Below are positions 36,701-51,700 of a stretch of 64,000 bases of DNA, piece after piece. Position 1 is the stretch's first letter. Every line of letters begins with the position of its first letter. Source of the DNA: Beta vulgaris subsp. vulgaris (taxonomy: Eukaryota; Streptophyta; Magnoliopsida; Caryophyllales; Amaranthaceae); contig NC_079209.1 of the NCBI RefSeq assembly GCF_026745355.1, positions 5,461,507 to 5,525,506 on the forward strand, given 5' to 3'. The notes under the pieces are model-generated. The model made no database searches. It worked only from the letters and a program-made list of their open reading frames with translations, and had not been told where the DNA came from. Position numbers and translations under genes: made by a program.

Positions 36701-39700
36701 CACACAATCACCATCGAATCTCTAAATTGAACTTTGAAAAGATAATACCCTGCTATATCCCACCTATTTTATTTGCAGGCTGTAAAGACCTCTTGAAATT
36801 TTGACAGAAGATCAGCTGAAAATGGCCATAACTGCTAATAGAAGACAAACTATAGTCTAGAGTCCATATAAAACTGGCAGAAAGGATAAATACAGCCAAA
36901 ACGAGTTGCCACACAATCACCATCGAATCTCTAAATTGAACATTGAAAAGATAATACCCTGTTATCTCCCACCATTTTTATTTGCACCGTAAAAACCTCT
37001 TGAAAATTTTGACATGTTATTTACTGTTTTATCGTAACACCTATTCCCTATTTCTTGCATGTGGTACTAGAGAAATGAGAAGTAAATTCCTATAGAAAAA
37101 ATATTCTGCAACATGCATGGGTTGACAACTTTGACCTCCCTTCTAGATCATTTGGAAGTCAAAAACTCCTAAAGCAAAGTATATTTGCTTGAGCAGCCAC
37201 AAAGGAGAACATCCCTACTCCCTAGAGAAAAAAGCTAAAAAGGATTTTAGGCCTGGAGTAATAGTCATTGCAAACTTGATGACAAGCCAGTCAGTAACCT
37301 CCTATGTTTTAGACCTTGGTGCCCTTTTCAGGGCCTTTTTTTATGGAACTCGAGTTTATCAGATGTTGGGAATTGGGATAGTTCCAGAGATGAGGTTACA
37401 ATATAAGTAAATTGCAGAGTATTAAACATGTTACTCAAGCTTAATTGGTGGTGAACACCAAAAAAGAAATCCCTGTAACAACAAGCATTTAGTTCAACTT
37501 TTAAAGATCTTGCATGATTGGAATTAAGCACTTCAGCATGAGTATCAGTTATCTTCCCGTTACTTTGTAAATAAGACCATTTATAGCTAGATATATCAAA
37601 GGCTTTCCTTGTTGTTTATAGGTCATCCGTCATACGATTAAAGAGAGCAGTAAAAATATTCGAGGCATCATATTTTTTGACACCCAGCTGGCCAGCCCTC
37701 CTTGTATACAGGTAAAGACCCTTTGCTGTCTTACTGTCCTTTCTATATAATCCGTAAATAACTACCCAAAATAGTTTTCTTAAACATATTAATACAGTGG
37801 CTTTTCGCAATAGACAATAGCAAGCAATTTCTCAGCTGTAGATTGGAACTGTCAATTCAATTTATCATACAGTCCACAAGGTCTTATTAGTTGCATATAC
37901 GAGCCAGCATAATGATTTTAGTCCTAAGGCCAAATGTAAACAGATGCTAAGCAAGGAGGATAATATTAATCCAAAATATAATATGCAAAATTGGTACATA
38001 TATGTTGCTTGATGAGAAATTAATTGATGTTACAGAAGAGAAATTACAAGAAATGACAAAGCCTAAGTAAACAAGGTACATGACATCTAAACCTTCTAAT
38101 AATGTGAAGCTAGATTTGATAATATGTTAATTATGACTTTTATGTTCTAATAAATTTGATGCGAAAAAACAATATACAAGTAAAGGAGAAAATTAGTTGA
38201 AATGATCACATGACGGCTAACCTTTCGTGCGACGTAACATGATATTCTTCAAAACAGCTTGTAGCTTCTGGTATCCTCTAGACGGATTTTTACTGATTTG
38301 ATTCTTAACCATGGAACAGAAAGAATTGTAGATAGAATAAGGATCATATTTGAGAAATCGGAAATAACTATACAGATCATCTACTGCATTTTGTATAGGC
38401 GTCCCCGACAAGCACCACCGACGTTTAGCACGAAGACCCCAGCAGGCCTGGGCTACTCGAGTCCTGTGATTCTTGATGCTCTGGGCCTCATCAAGTACAA
38501 CTCTAAACCACCCCACCCTTGCAAGAGGGTGAACAACAGAATCAACCAACATATTGTCCATTCCTCTTTTAGAACGTCTTTTATCAGATGTTGAAGAGTG
38601 CTTTCTTTTCTTGGTGGACTGAATCGGTACATCTTCAACCTCTGATTTTCGTCCATCATTACCACCTTTAAGAACCACAGGCTGCTTTGGGACCTCCATG
38701 CTTACAATTGAATATGTTGTAAGCACCACATCATATTTGGCCAGTTCATAGGGATCCTTTATCCGATTACTCCCATGATAAACACATACAGAAAGATTAG
38801 CCTCACTAGCGACCTTATTACAGAGCTCTTCCGCCCACTGCCTAAGCACACTAGTAGGACACACTACAAGGGTCCCAGCAGAAGGCCGACCCCTTACTGA
38901 AAAAGGTGTTACTCTATTTCCTATCTGCTTGTCATCCTCCTCTTCCAAATCCAGTGTTTCAGGCTCCCCTTGTTCCTTTTCCATCAAAGTTCCAGCAGTA
39001 CGCCTTTCTGTCAAAATCAATGCAATTGTCGACACTGTTTTCCCAAGCCCCTGTTTAAAACAAATAATTTTCAGTAAACCAGCTCATACACTTTCTTTAA
39101 CTTCCATCCGAAGAAACAGTACCTGATCATCTGCCAAAATTCCTCCGGAGCAATGCAAGCTGTTTGTTTCTTTTTGCACCATCCAGGACAAAGCGATTCG
39201 CTGCAGGGTATACAATCAAAAAATCACAACCATACTGAAAAAGGAAGGATACTAGACAAGGAAGGGATGACCAAAATCAAATTATTCAGCTAGCAGATAA
39301 ATCTAACGTAAGAGAGACTACAAACATCTCTATTTCTCTGAAACTCCATTATAACACTCTGCTAGCTGCCACCAAATATAGTTCAAAAAAATAGATTTAG
39401 TTCCCCAAAGAGAACAAAAAGACGAGCAAGAATGCAAGGAGAGAAAAAGTAAATCAAGTATGTTGGGTATGAAAATAGACAATAAATTTAGCCTGCAAAA
39501 TACAAATTAAAAAACAAGCAATGAAGACCATAAGTTAAGAGAAAAAATTCACTTGACTACAAATTTAATACACTTCCTCGAATTTTTTTACTTTGCATCA
39601 TTTTCCTAAATTGGAAAAGTCATATTACTTGCATCATTTCCTACTATTGTAAATTCTACACTTTCAACTTCCCAATATTCCCCTAAGTGGAACATTCTTA

Positions 39701-42700
39701 TATTCTAAGGAAATAATAGCCATCCCACCTAAGGCCACCTTCTCTCTCCTCTATATTATTAAAGAATAAAGAGATTAGTTGTTGGGACCAGAAATCTCTT
39801 TCCAAGCTTTTACTTAATTATTCTACCAGTCGTAGATGATGCAAGCATAAAAAAGATGGAAGTATAATATTTAGTTCAATGTAGCACCAACTATATGATA
39901 CTAACATAATTGGAATGCAAAAATGTATGCTACCTCTTCCAAACTCAATTTGAGCCATCATGTTAACCCTCACCTAAAGTGGTTTCAATTCTATTGCCTA
40001 TAGGAGAACACAAGGAAAGTAAAAATGAATTAACGGAATTAACAATCAAAAGTCAACATAGAGGCAAGCGCATGGAGTAGACAGTAAGTAGGCTTGGTAA
40101 CCTTTTCAAATAAAAATGCAACTGAGATAGAAACAACATATTGCAGTCATCAGGCTTGATACATATAAAAACTGCAACTCACAAGTTACAAGATCTTCAC
40201 TCTTAGTGTTATCAATGTCAAATGAAAATGTTGGAACGGAGAGATGGAAACGGGTTTATGTGATTGAGAAAAACAATTTGAATTGATTGGAAAAATTGCT
40301 TTAGAGCACACTGAACTGGAAAGTGGGCACTGGAAGACAAACGTGAGTACGCGTCTCTCAGGTATTCAGACAAACCCCTTTCATCAGTACTCAATCTTCA
40401 AAAATAACACACGGTATAAACGCTAACCTGGTGTCTCAAAAGAGGAACTGCTAAGGTGCCATCTGGTGGAGTAGCCTCTGACTTTGGTTGTGAGAGATCC
40501 TGTGATAAGCATAAATTAGAAAAGGTAGAAGAGAAAGACCAAGTCTTTTAGATTGCCCTATCAAGGAACTGTAAAACTATCGACATACCAAACACATTAA
40601 CTGAATTTTAATGTGGACAATTAAAAAAACAAAGAGAATCCATATTTTAGTGATCAATTTTATTTCATTTGCTGTGTAAGTGTGCACAAGCAAACAGATC
40701 TTATCAGCACCTGCAGAAGAAATTATGTATAAAACATAAAAATCTTATAGGCAGTAATTTTTTTTGTGGTCAAAGCAACATGCATATCAATCCTTAGATA
40801 AATAAAGGATTACAAGAACAAAAAGAGTTTACACAAACCGAGACAATTAAGATAATGATTCCAACTTCCAAATTCAAGTATCAACAAGCAAAATCAACAG
40901 CATAAGGTAACCTAAAGCAAATAATCATCAAGAGGCCCAAAGGGGAGTCCAAATATCAACAACAAAAAAGGGCACATCTTTCTATCCACAATGCATCAAT
41001 AGTGATATCAAATTCTAATAGGCAATGGCTATAAATTAGTCTCATACAAAACAAAAGCAAGTCTCAAACAGGCAAATATTACCTGCACTAGAGATTGAAA
41101 AATTAAACGTTCATCAGTTGCTTTCGATTTTGCTCCATTAGCGCCCATTAGATGAAGAGGTTTGATGGAGGTCGAACACTCTGGAATAAATGGTGTGCGC
41201 TGTAGGGTAACAGGCTTTCCATGAGCAGGGAAAGGGCAAATTCGTGCAGGTCCACTCATAGTTTCAATTATGCACAAATCATTGCTGTCATCAATATCAC
41301 TCCGGCCATCTGACAGACAAGTCTGGCTTGCCTCTAGAGTACCTTCCAGTAAATTAGGCTTTACAGTGGCAGGTTGAGACTTGGCATATTCTTCTTCAGA
41401 ATTGTAATATGAGCTGTCAAATTTGACAAATAGATCTGCAGGAGATAGTTGATCATCCAAGAGCTGCTCATTTGAATATTTTCTGTCACTAGCAGGACTA
41501 TGGCAATATAAAGCAGGACCACCAGCTACACGGCCAGCATACTGAACTTCAGCAGAACTGAGGAACTTCCCAGCACCAGAACCAAAAGAAAATCCACCTA
41601 AACAACCTTCTTTGTTTGCTTCAGAAGACTTGTACTCAAAGCCATTAAGTAAAAGCATTCTGTTCTTCTCTATATCATTGGGATCAAGTGTTTGCTTCAG
41701 ACATGACTCGCTCTTCGGTCTCCAATAATATGGCTCAGCTGAAGTCTCATCTGTCGTCGTACTACTACTACTATTGTCGAAAGTATTTATGGTGTCAGCG
41801 TGTTGAACAAGATGATTACTGTAGAAAATTGATTCAGTCCCCTTGCCATCAAAAAAATCATACATACGAACTTCTGAAGCTGGGACATCAGCTGCTCGTA
41901 CTTGAGCTTCTGAAGCTCTCTTGGTATCCAAATATTGCTGAGACGATTGATAATTATCTATATCACTCTTCATGTTACCCCTCATTCCTTCATTTGTTGA
42001 CACCATGTCACAGTTTACACCATCAAGGAAATTTTGATCAGGTCTCGAAGACAATTTATATATGCTCATCCAATCCTGTGTTAATGGAAAGCATTCTGTC
42101 TCAGAAAAGTTGGGCAATGGACATATATTAGCTGCACCATTACTCATTCTAAATGATGTGTCTTCAGCTCCACTTAGAGTCATATCTGGAGGAGACATAT
42201 TAGGATTCTGCACCCGAGCCTCCACTGTCTCAGCACTATTTTCACTTGCAGCCCCATAATCTACAGAATTCGAACTTGATATATTGATATAATTTGTCAA
42301 CGAGAAATCCACAACTATGAAAGGGGTAAAAGACATAGAACCAGTTGGTATTTTAAGCAATTTAAACAAATATTCACCGAAAAAAGGTTAAGAAGTGTTA
42401 AGAACGGCATAAACGGATGTCTGTCAGCATAAGCACGGGTGTGTGCATGTCTATACATGAATGGAATATGGATACACACACACTCACACGCATACACCAG
42501 ATGGCTCTTTGCAATATGAGTAATGTAGTTTTCTCCCAAATTTTACTAAGACTACTATGGGGCTCACTATATACTCCCTCTAGTTTTTTTAATCTATGCA
42601 CTTACCTTTTTCGTATGTTTTTTTTCAATCTACACACTGTTATTTTTCTATTCATGGTAACATGCCCCATCTACTCCGTCCTCTCGTTCCACCCATGTCA

Positions 42701-45700
42701 TCCACTTTTTGATATTTTAACCCAGTTATCAATTTCTCTCTCTCTCGATTTTCAGTTTCTCTCCACCTTTTCAGTTTCTCTCATACTTTTGTACTTTCTC
42801 CTTGATCCTCCCCGAAAGTGAAGTAAGTAAACTAAAAAGAAACAGAGGGACAACTGTGACAAAAAGCAGCTAATATCACATATAACTTTTTTGGTAAACT
42901 ATATCACACTTACTTCCCCACCAATTACCATAACAAAGGTAAAGCAACCTGAGTATCAATCTGAAACAAAATAAAGATGTAAAACAATACTAGAGTTTGC
43001 AAATCTTTATACAACATCACCCCTGAATGACAAGTTCTGCATTCAAAAAAAACAGGCCAAGCCCGTAATAACCAATCATGATCTCCTCCATTTTTCTTGA
43101 AAAGAAAAAAGGCAGGTCATGAAGCACAGAAATAATGAGAAGAAAAAGAAAAAATCTCTATCATCCAATGATCTTTTATGTTGTTCACGAGAGCATGAAG
43201 AAGATCCAAAAAAAATCATAATTAAGGATGCTTTTACAAAAATTCATGAAATATTGGTTTAGTAGAATAAGGCAAACAACAAAAACATCAATGCTCAAAC
43301 AAACACCAAGTAAAATTTTGTTTCAAAGCTCATCAGAACTTCCACCAGCTGACATTTGCACAAATTGCTATACTGACCAGGTGTTGCTTATATAAAAGTG
43401 GCCACTGCCTAGCTTCTTCTCAATTGAAAAGCTCATAAACCACAGAATGCTTAAAAGCACACTCAAACACATCGAAAAGTTGTCTCACTTACAAACTAAT
43501 TTGCACCAAATTTGAATTACACGTGCACTCATCTTGATCATATTTTGGAGCTTACAAGTTGAGCAGCTTACCTGTTAGAAAGTGTGCATCCATATGATTG
43601 TCAATATGTATTGCTGACCTGCTCTCCTGGGTATTGTCACTTGGTGGATAAAATGAATTGACCTGCATAGCAGCTCAAGATTTAATTAAGGAACTATCAT
43701 TATAAAAATCATAATAAAACGGAGAAGTGGATGCTCAAGAGGATAGGAGAATAATAACTGCCACTTAACCTTGATAACAATGTCAAACAAGATAACTTGG
43801 AAAAAGATATTTACGAAAACTTCAGCAAAAACTAATTAGGTTCTTGGAAGTTTTCCAATTGATTTGCTTTTAATCTTTCGATTCTCCAGAAGAAAAAAAT
43901 TAAGAGTTTGAACCTTGATAATTCAAATCAAATTTGAATGTCAAACATGCAAATGTACTTCCTGAATACCTCATGAAAAGTTATTTCAACAAATAGTGTC
44001 GTTATAATTCTTAACTATACTATAAGAATTATTAACAGTCAAAGTGTGTCCTTGAGAACCATAACAAATTGAAATAATGAACACAAATCTGAATAGAGGA
44101 AGTTGTTAGATAGCAACGCCACATCAGAGCTATTTATGACTACATTAAGCTTTTAATTGTTAGTTCACTTGAAGAAACTTGAATCTAAAATTTACAACTC
44201 TTACTCAAGTAAATCTAATAGGACTAATTACAAGGTCATTTCATAAAATCATTTGAGTAAAAGTTCGCTTGATGCAGAGGGATTTCACTCAATTAAAAAC
44301 GAAACTTGATAAGACAGAATAAGTGTCAGCATAAAGAACCAAATGTCCTTTCAATTATAGGGACAAAGTAAAGATCCTGTTCAAAAGGTTCTAACTTCAA
44401 AGGTAGCAAAACCGATTAACTTTCACCAAAAAAACTACCAACAAAAAGAGGCACTAACAGAAAATAGTACAAACCCAGATAAAGAATTCAAAACCGACAG
44501 GCGACAGAACTAAAATATTACATCAACTTCATCAGTATAGCAAACCGAATCTGCTCACTAGGTACTCAAGCTTGGCTCACAGGCTCAGACAAACCACAAT
44601 ACAGTGAGCTCAAGCTCAATTCAAAACATTGACAAGTCAAGCTGAGCCAGCTTGAGATTGGGTTGCAAAGCATGTGAAGTTGTGAGCCCCTCGAATATCA
44701 TTATTAATTGATAATTCAACATGACAATTTTCTAATAAACTGTTGCAATTTGTGATGCGTTAATGATATGAAAAGAATAAATCAGTCACAACTAATGAGC
44801 AATAGCATAAATCTCAGACTTATAAGCATATCTATGTATCAACAAAAGTTAGCAATTATAATGATCAATGACGTAACCTTAATAAAGTATTGCTTGGCTG
44901 GACATACTCAAGCTTGAGTTGAGTTATAACCCATACTCAACCCATAATTCCCAAGCGCAACAACCGCTCAAGCTCAGCTATGGGCTATTTCTAGTGTAGC
45001 CAAGCTAAAGTTCCCTTACGCTCTAATTCTTTTTTCTTTTGGAAGGATATCTCAATATTAGCCCTACAGATGGGTAAATAAGCTAAGTGCCTGAAATACC
45101 TACTATATATACATGCCACCACAATTCATCGAAGCTGTAATCAAGTATAATTAAAAACAGGGAAATTAATCTGCTCACTAGAGCAGGAGAATACAACTAC
45201 AGTTCTTATCAGCAGTTCTATCAAAGGCAAAGGCAAGCTAAACATGATGAAACTTCCTTCACTCATTTACTTTCAGCTAAAACAGGACATATGTGACCGA
45301 AAGTGAAAGTTTGAAGGTATGTCTGGTTCGTCGTGAAAAGGAAAATCAAATGGAACAGAATTAGATAGAAGAATGGAATTAATTTTACAAATTGCGTTTA
45401 TTTTATTAACATATTTGACTCACTAAACTTTTTAACCATCACACCTCTCACCCCATTCTAATACCATCATCATTCTTTCCCTTCCCTCCCCCCATCCAAA
45501 CATTAACATGCCTTTTCCTTCGCCACAAAACAACACACACTGCCGCATAGGTATCAGATTATTCCAGATGACATAGCCATGGGTGGACAGGTTGAGCACT
45601 AGTGGCCAGATCAAACACAGTTGTGTCAGTGCAGTTCCTTGATGTGGCCAATCTACTTACCAGATAACTCCAGAACATAACTTAAGAATTAACGTTCCTT

Positions 45701-48700
45701 CAGGATTCAGATGACTCTCCCCCCCCCCCCCTTACTTCTACTGAGCTCACTTGATCTAGTTTAAGAAAGCAATTTTTCTGAGTGGTGGTTTAGCTGGGGT
45801 TTTTGCAGAGGTGGTTGCTATGGACTATGGTGGTTCTGCCTTCTGAATCCTTTGCGATTCGATTTTAATACCCCTAGTGGAGTTATGTTTTCATTTGGTG
45901 GCTCAAGTAAAGGAAACAACAACAAAAAACGGAAACATTATTTTACAAAAGTAATTATGATAACAAACATAAAGAGACACTGGTGTCTTTTTTGTTACAA
46001 ATTTAATGGCTATAGATATTCTCACAAAAAAAAAACCCCATATAGTCAATCCATTAAAATATTCATCCATGCATTCACAAAAGTTAAAGCAACATTAAGA
46101 CATCATTATCAGACCATAAAGCATTAAAACAAGCATCAAAGAAAACTATTAATAGACGGTTAATCTAGGATAGATCTGTCGTTTCCATCTGAAAGGAAGC
46201 CCCACAAAATTTCATATGCAGATCTAAAGTATCCGGATTAATCGAAGGTTAAATAAGCCAAAAAAAACAAAATCATTTTCTTCTCTATCTATTTCATACC
46301 AATTACCTAACCACAACAAAGAAAAAATCAAGGCAGCGTATATGTGCAAATTAGATATTCTAGTATAGCTCGTTAAGTTCAAATCACATTTACAACAAAC
46401 ATTTATGCACAATATGCACAAAAATGGCATGACACAAAATCTAAATACCACAAGTCTGAAGGGACTATAAACCTGTGTTTCAATCATCCCAAAACAGACA
46501 ACCACATAACTAATTTCATAATACATACTAAACTTTATCAAATCCTCACCTTCATCAGCCAGATGCACCAATTGACCAAGTGAGGGTGACAGAGAAAGGA
46601 AAAACAACTTCCACCTATAAATTTGTGTACTAAGTTATTTGATGGGAACCACCCTCTAGGCTAAAGTTGGTCTTTACATAGGATACGTTACCAGAGCACG
46701 TCCCCAATTGGAAAAAAATCTCGATGGCAGATTGCCATATCTGAAATGGGCTCATATAAAAAATGCCCAAATCTCAAAAGTAACGTCAAAGTAACCTCAT
46801 ACAGCCTAGTCATGTGACTCTCCTGCAATAACTATATGAGACCAGAAACTTACTACAAGCTATGTTTGGCAACACTAGCTGAAAAGCCATAAATGGAGTT
46901 AAAACTGATAATTTAGCTGAACCAGATAAGGTAGCCAGACTTTTTCAATTGCAGTTAATAATCTATATATTTCCTCATTTAAAGATTTCTATGAATAAAA
47001 GAGTACTTTAATTGTGTGCAAACACCCATCTTAGACAATTTTTCCCGCTGAATACCTAAGAAAAGAGGGCATTTGTTTTGTAGAGTACTTCCTCCGTTTC
47101 AAAATGCATTACACTTCTTGACTTTTCCGCTATTCACGCACTTTCATTTCACCATGTTTTGTGATTTTTTCATATGGAAAAATATAGTCATGTGAGATCT
47201 TGTTAGATTTGTCTCGATATATACTTTCCACATGTCAACTTTTTATAATTTTTATATGTAGAGAATTAGCAATATTAGTAGTTGAAGTATTGTGTTGGTA
47301 AGAAGAATGGCAGCACATGCAACAATAAACATAACAAATAAACTTTGATTAGGGAAACAAAAACTATATAAAGCATAGTGATATGACGAGTAGAGTTGGG
47401 TTAGAAGTTGGGGATAAGACAAAATTAAAAATTAGTCGATTTAGATTCAAATGCTTCTATTTTTACATCTCAACTTAAGTCACGTTAATCACCTTAAATA
47501 ATAATACCGCTGCTGCTTGCAAAACATAACTAGAAATTTTGTTTTAAGGTGCCAAAAATGTGTTGCCAGACGCAGCCTAAGGCTCTGTTTGGCAACACAT
47601 TTAAGTCACCTTAAATGAGTAGGTGCTAAAAGTTTAAGTCACCTAAAATAAATAGTCGTGTTCGGGATAAGAGCTTAAATAAAATTTAAGCTCAAAAATT
47701 AACTGAAATTGAGTTGCTATCAAATATAGCATCTCAATTTAAGGTGCTGAAATTCTCAACTACCTTATCACTTCAACTCCTTTCAGCTACCTATCAGTTT
47801 CAGCTCTATTCCAGCTTATTTTCCCAAACACAGCCTTAAGGGTTTGCAATTCTTGAATTTTTTTACTTATTTCATCTATTCCATGATCGAAACGGGGGGG
47901 ATACACATTACACCACGATTTTGAATCCGAAGAGAAATTTCAAGAAATGGCGGAACTATTCACTCTATCAATAACCGAGCCGGATGTGGTGTATCATAAG
48001 GGATTTGCCTTTTCTATTGATTCCAGCGGATTAGATCATAAACAATTTTTGAATACAGAGGACTGTATTAGACATAAAAAAACAGCCTCTATATAGCACT
48101 CTATTAGACATAAAAAAACAGCCTCTTCTTAATACAGAGTACCAACACACTCTATATATCTCAGCTCTCAAACTCAGCCCAACACAAAAACATCTCAAAT
48201 GGCACTAAGTTATAGCTATGTACTCCCTTCACTTTCCTTAAAACCTATTACTTTAGCCGGTGCTTTTTAAAAAATATAAGCCGCCTCGAAAAACAATCAA
48301 ATCCATTTTCACTAAATTTAAGAAAATCCTTTAAAATAGATGTGATTATGCAATTTAACTTTCACACACATAGCGTGCATATAAAACTAGTGCTTCAATA
48401 TGGAAATGGGTATGGAACAGGGTTACCTAATTCGCCCCTACCCCCCGCGAATCATGTTTCGATTCGTCCGTTCCGAAACGCCATTCGTTCGCGCACCAAA
48501 TCGGTAGGGAACGCGACTTAGATCGTTAAAATTGGCGTTCCAAATGGTGGGTAGAGATTTCGAGATTTAGGGTTTGAATAAACCCTAATTTTGTTAATTG
48601 AAGGGGAAACATAACAAAATTTGTGCTTTAATTATGGGGCTTTTGATAGGAATTTAAAATCGAGTTGATTGAAGTGTTTAGGGTTACCTATTTTCCTCCG

Positions 48701-51700
48701 GCTGTCTTCTCCTCATCTGGTGGCTGCGGTGGTTGTGGGCGCCTTGAGGTGTTTTTGTTTTTTTTTTACGGGTAGGCAAGAGGTTAAAGATGGATGTTCA
48801 TCTTCATGAACTTTTATTAGGCAATGCAATGAGTGTTTTGGTTGATAGAGACTTGGTGGTTCTTGATATTAGAGAAAGTGGAAATGAATGAGTGAGGAAA
48901 ATGAAGGGTGAGGATTAGTCTAGAGAATGTTACTATATACTCACCATTCATTTTTCTCACCATTCACTGTATTAAGATTTTTTTTTAGAGAATTAGGGTA
49001 CATGGGAAAAATAAGAACAATAACTTACTATTTCAAGTTTCAACCTTTCTTCCTTTCCCCATAATTAAAGAGCCAGGTTTTGGGTTAATTATCATTTGTT
49101 TATTGTGGCATTGTAATTGATTCTCAAACTTCTTTTTTTTTAACGACTGAATATTATAAAAAAAACTATAGTCAAAATGAGTGCCTATTTTTTATCATTA
49201 TTAGTGCGTATTATGTTCCATCGAATTATGTTCCTAAAATCTGTTCCGAAAAAAAATCCCATCGCGATCCAAATTCTTTCGACTAGCGAATCGCGTTCCC
49301 GTTCCCGTTCCGCGATCCAAGGCGATCCGCGAATTAGGTAACCCTGGTATGGAAACGCAATTCACTACCAAATATGGTAAAAAATTAGTCCAAAAGAGTA
49401 CCATTTATCATGTACCAAGTCACAAATTTAAGACGTTTGCATAGGGATGAATGATATAGTACCCAAATCAGATACTCGATACCCCAGAGATGGATACATA
49501 CATTAAACACTTCATTATAAGGCAAAAAAAATATGCAAAATGTCTAAAATTGCCAAATCTGACACTTGGACAAATTCCCAATGTCCGATCCTAGTAATAA
49601 TCAAGTCTAAAGAACATAGTTTTCAACCTACCTTCTAACCCTTATCTACATGGTATCACTGATGTGATAAATTAAAATAAGACTAAAGCAAAGGTGGATA
49701 TATATTTAGTAGGAAAAGACGAGGAATATACTCAAAACCAGAAGAATCCTGAACAAAAAAAAAAGTAATGTATAATATGAATAAGAGATTTTTATACCAT
49801 ATACAACACACCAAAGAAAAGGGACATAACATTAATTATAATACGTTTGAAGCACACCTTGTGGTGAAGCCAGAAATAGCCAAAACCTACTTGATATCAC
49901 CAAATCAGCAAGCTCGTTTAAGGCCACAAAATGGTCACCCCTCTACCGCTGCTATCACTCTGTCTAAATTAATTGCTATTTGCTACGAACCACTTTTGGC
50001 ACAATTATATTAGAAAAGTATAAAGGTAGAGCAAAAGAAGATGTGGATAAATGTAGGGCCAACTACAGAGAAAACACAGAAAGCAAAAGATTGCCAACAA
50101 GGATATGGGGAAAATATGGCAATTACTTCGGAATCAGAGTAATTAATTTTCAATTTTTGCGAACCTTGCCCTGATAGCTGGTCACATGTGTAGAACGAAC
50201 TAAGGCATTTGCCATGGTCTAAAAGATATTTTAGGAGCTCATAAAGGCCCGTTTATTGGACATATATGAGATCTTAACAACACCATGGCATGCTTAATTA
50301 TCTTTTAAGTTGTAAAAAAAAGGGTTTCATTCCAATAATAAGTTTTCCCCGCTGTTTTACCTATTTTGTATTCTCATTAGCTAACTCTATCAACCAACAT
50401 TGTTAAGGAAACACAAGACCGGGGGTTCAACTCCATAAATCATGTTTCACTATTTCACTCCCTCCAATGCACTTATATTATCAACGCTTGCAAATGAGCT
50501 GATCTCCAACATCAAAAATAATAATATTAGTAATAATAATCCCAAAGAACAAATGGTTACCAAATGCCTAAATTATTGAATCTAGAATATATATTGTCTT
50601 CATCATCCTTCAGAAATGGTACATCCTAGGCTATAATATTCCATATATCTCGGCAATATTTTCAGTAACATTCTCCCAAACTCTGCATACCATCTCTAAT
50701 CTAATTTCAGAAGTGAAGGGTCCCTGATTCTTAACAGCAGCCAAGGTGCAAAACCTGCTTTACTTGAAATCAATTCCAGCTATGAAGAGGTACATATACC
50801 ACAAATTTGCACTGAGTGATTCAATCACGCATATAACATCACAATATCAGTTAAAGCTAACCCCTGAACCTATTAATATAACTGTGAATTAATGCATTCA
50901 GTCAGCTCTTTACAAGATTCCCAACAGGCCACCTTGACAACTTAATCTTTTTTCTTTTTTTGGAATGTCAGATACACTGACGAACTAGAAAATCTTCTCT
51001 TAAGACTAAACCCTAACTGGTATAAGACCACCAAGTCATTTCAATTGATCTACTAAAAAAGTATAACCATGGGCTTTCCACTCGAAACTCTAGCAGCTAT
51101 TATACCCTTGTGTAGCTTTATTTCTCCTCTCTAAATCATATAAACCCTTAATATAAAGAAAAAGAACTTGCAATCCCAAATACTTCAAAACCACTCCAAA
51201 AAATTTGCATTTCCACCAATCACATTCCCAACAACTCACAATTACTCATCACACAACCAGTCTCCGTAGGCAATTGATTAAATTCCTACCGCGCCAATTC
51301 GATCAACTCAAATTCACATGTAATGAAGCCAATGCAAGTATGCAACAACTCTGCTTCTAAAGCATTCTCAGCCAAAATCGACATCGTTGTTGCCATTAAA
51401 TGACGAGTCAGAGCAACACAGACGAGTACAGCCTTAACCCCCATCCCCAAATTGCAAATACTCCAACCAACAAACTCATAACTAAACCCCAAACAGCAGT
51501 AAATAGTCAAATTACAAGTTGTTCAACAATAATAAATCAAAAAAACAAACAATTTTCTCAATTTCAACCAAAAAGACTCAAACATTTTACAAGCTTTAAG
51601 TTCTCTACACTACTAAACACTACAATTGAATTACAAAAAAAACACAATCATACCGGCAATTCAGGTTGATCGGTAACATCTTCATTAAGAATACTGTAGA

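Larger units (their letters stand above)
43663..51653 (-). other. Intron 1 of the SNF2-RING gene (about 8 kb)
   Basis: It has a canonical GTATG donor and TGCAG acceptor. It contains a hAT element (48418-49346), MITEs (47088-47300 and 47581-47835), AGCTTGAG-rich repeat sequence (44550-45000), and otherwise AT-rich sequence with no supported nested gene. Short frames inside it look like chance. Confidence 0.8.

Noticed and set aside
36467..36730. Plus-strand frame of 87 residues
   Set aside because: It overlaps the antisense of exon 7 and a tandemly duplicated intronic segment. The second repeat copy does not preserve the frame.
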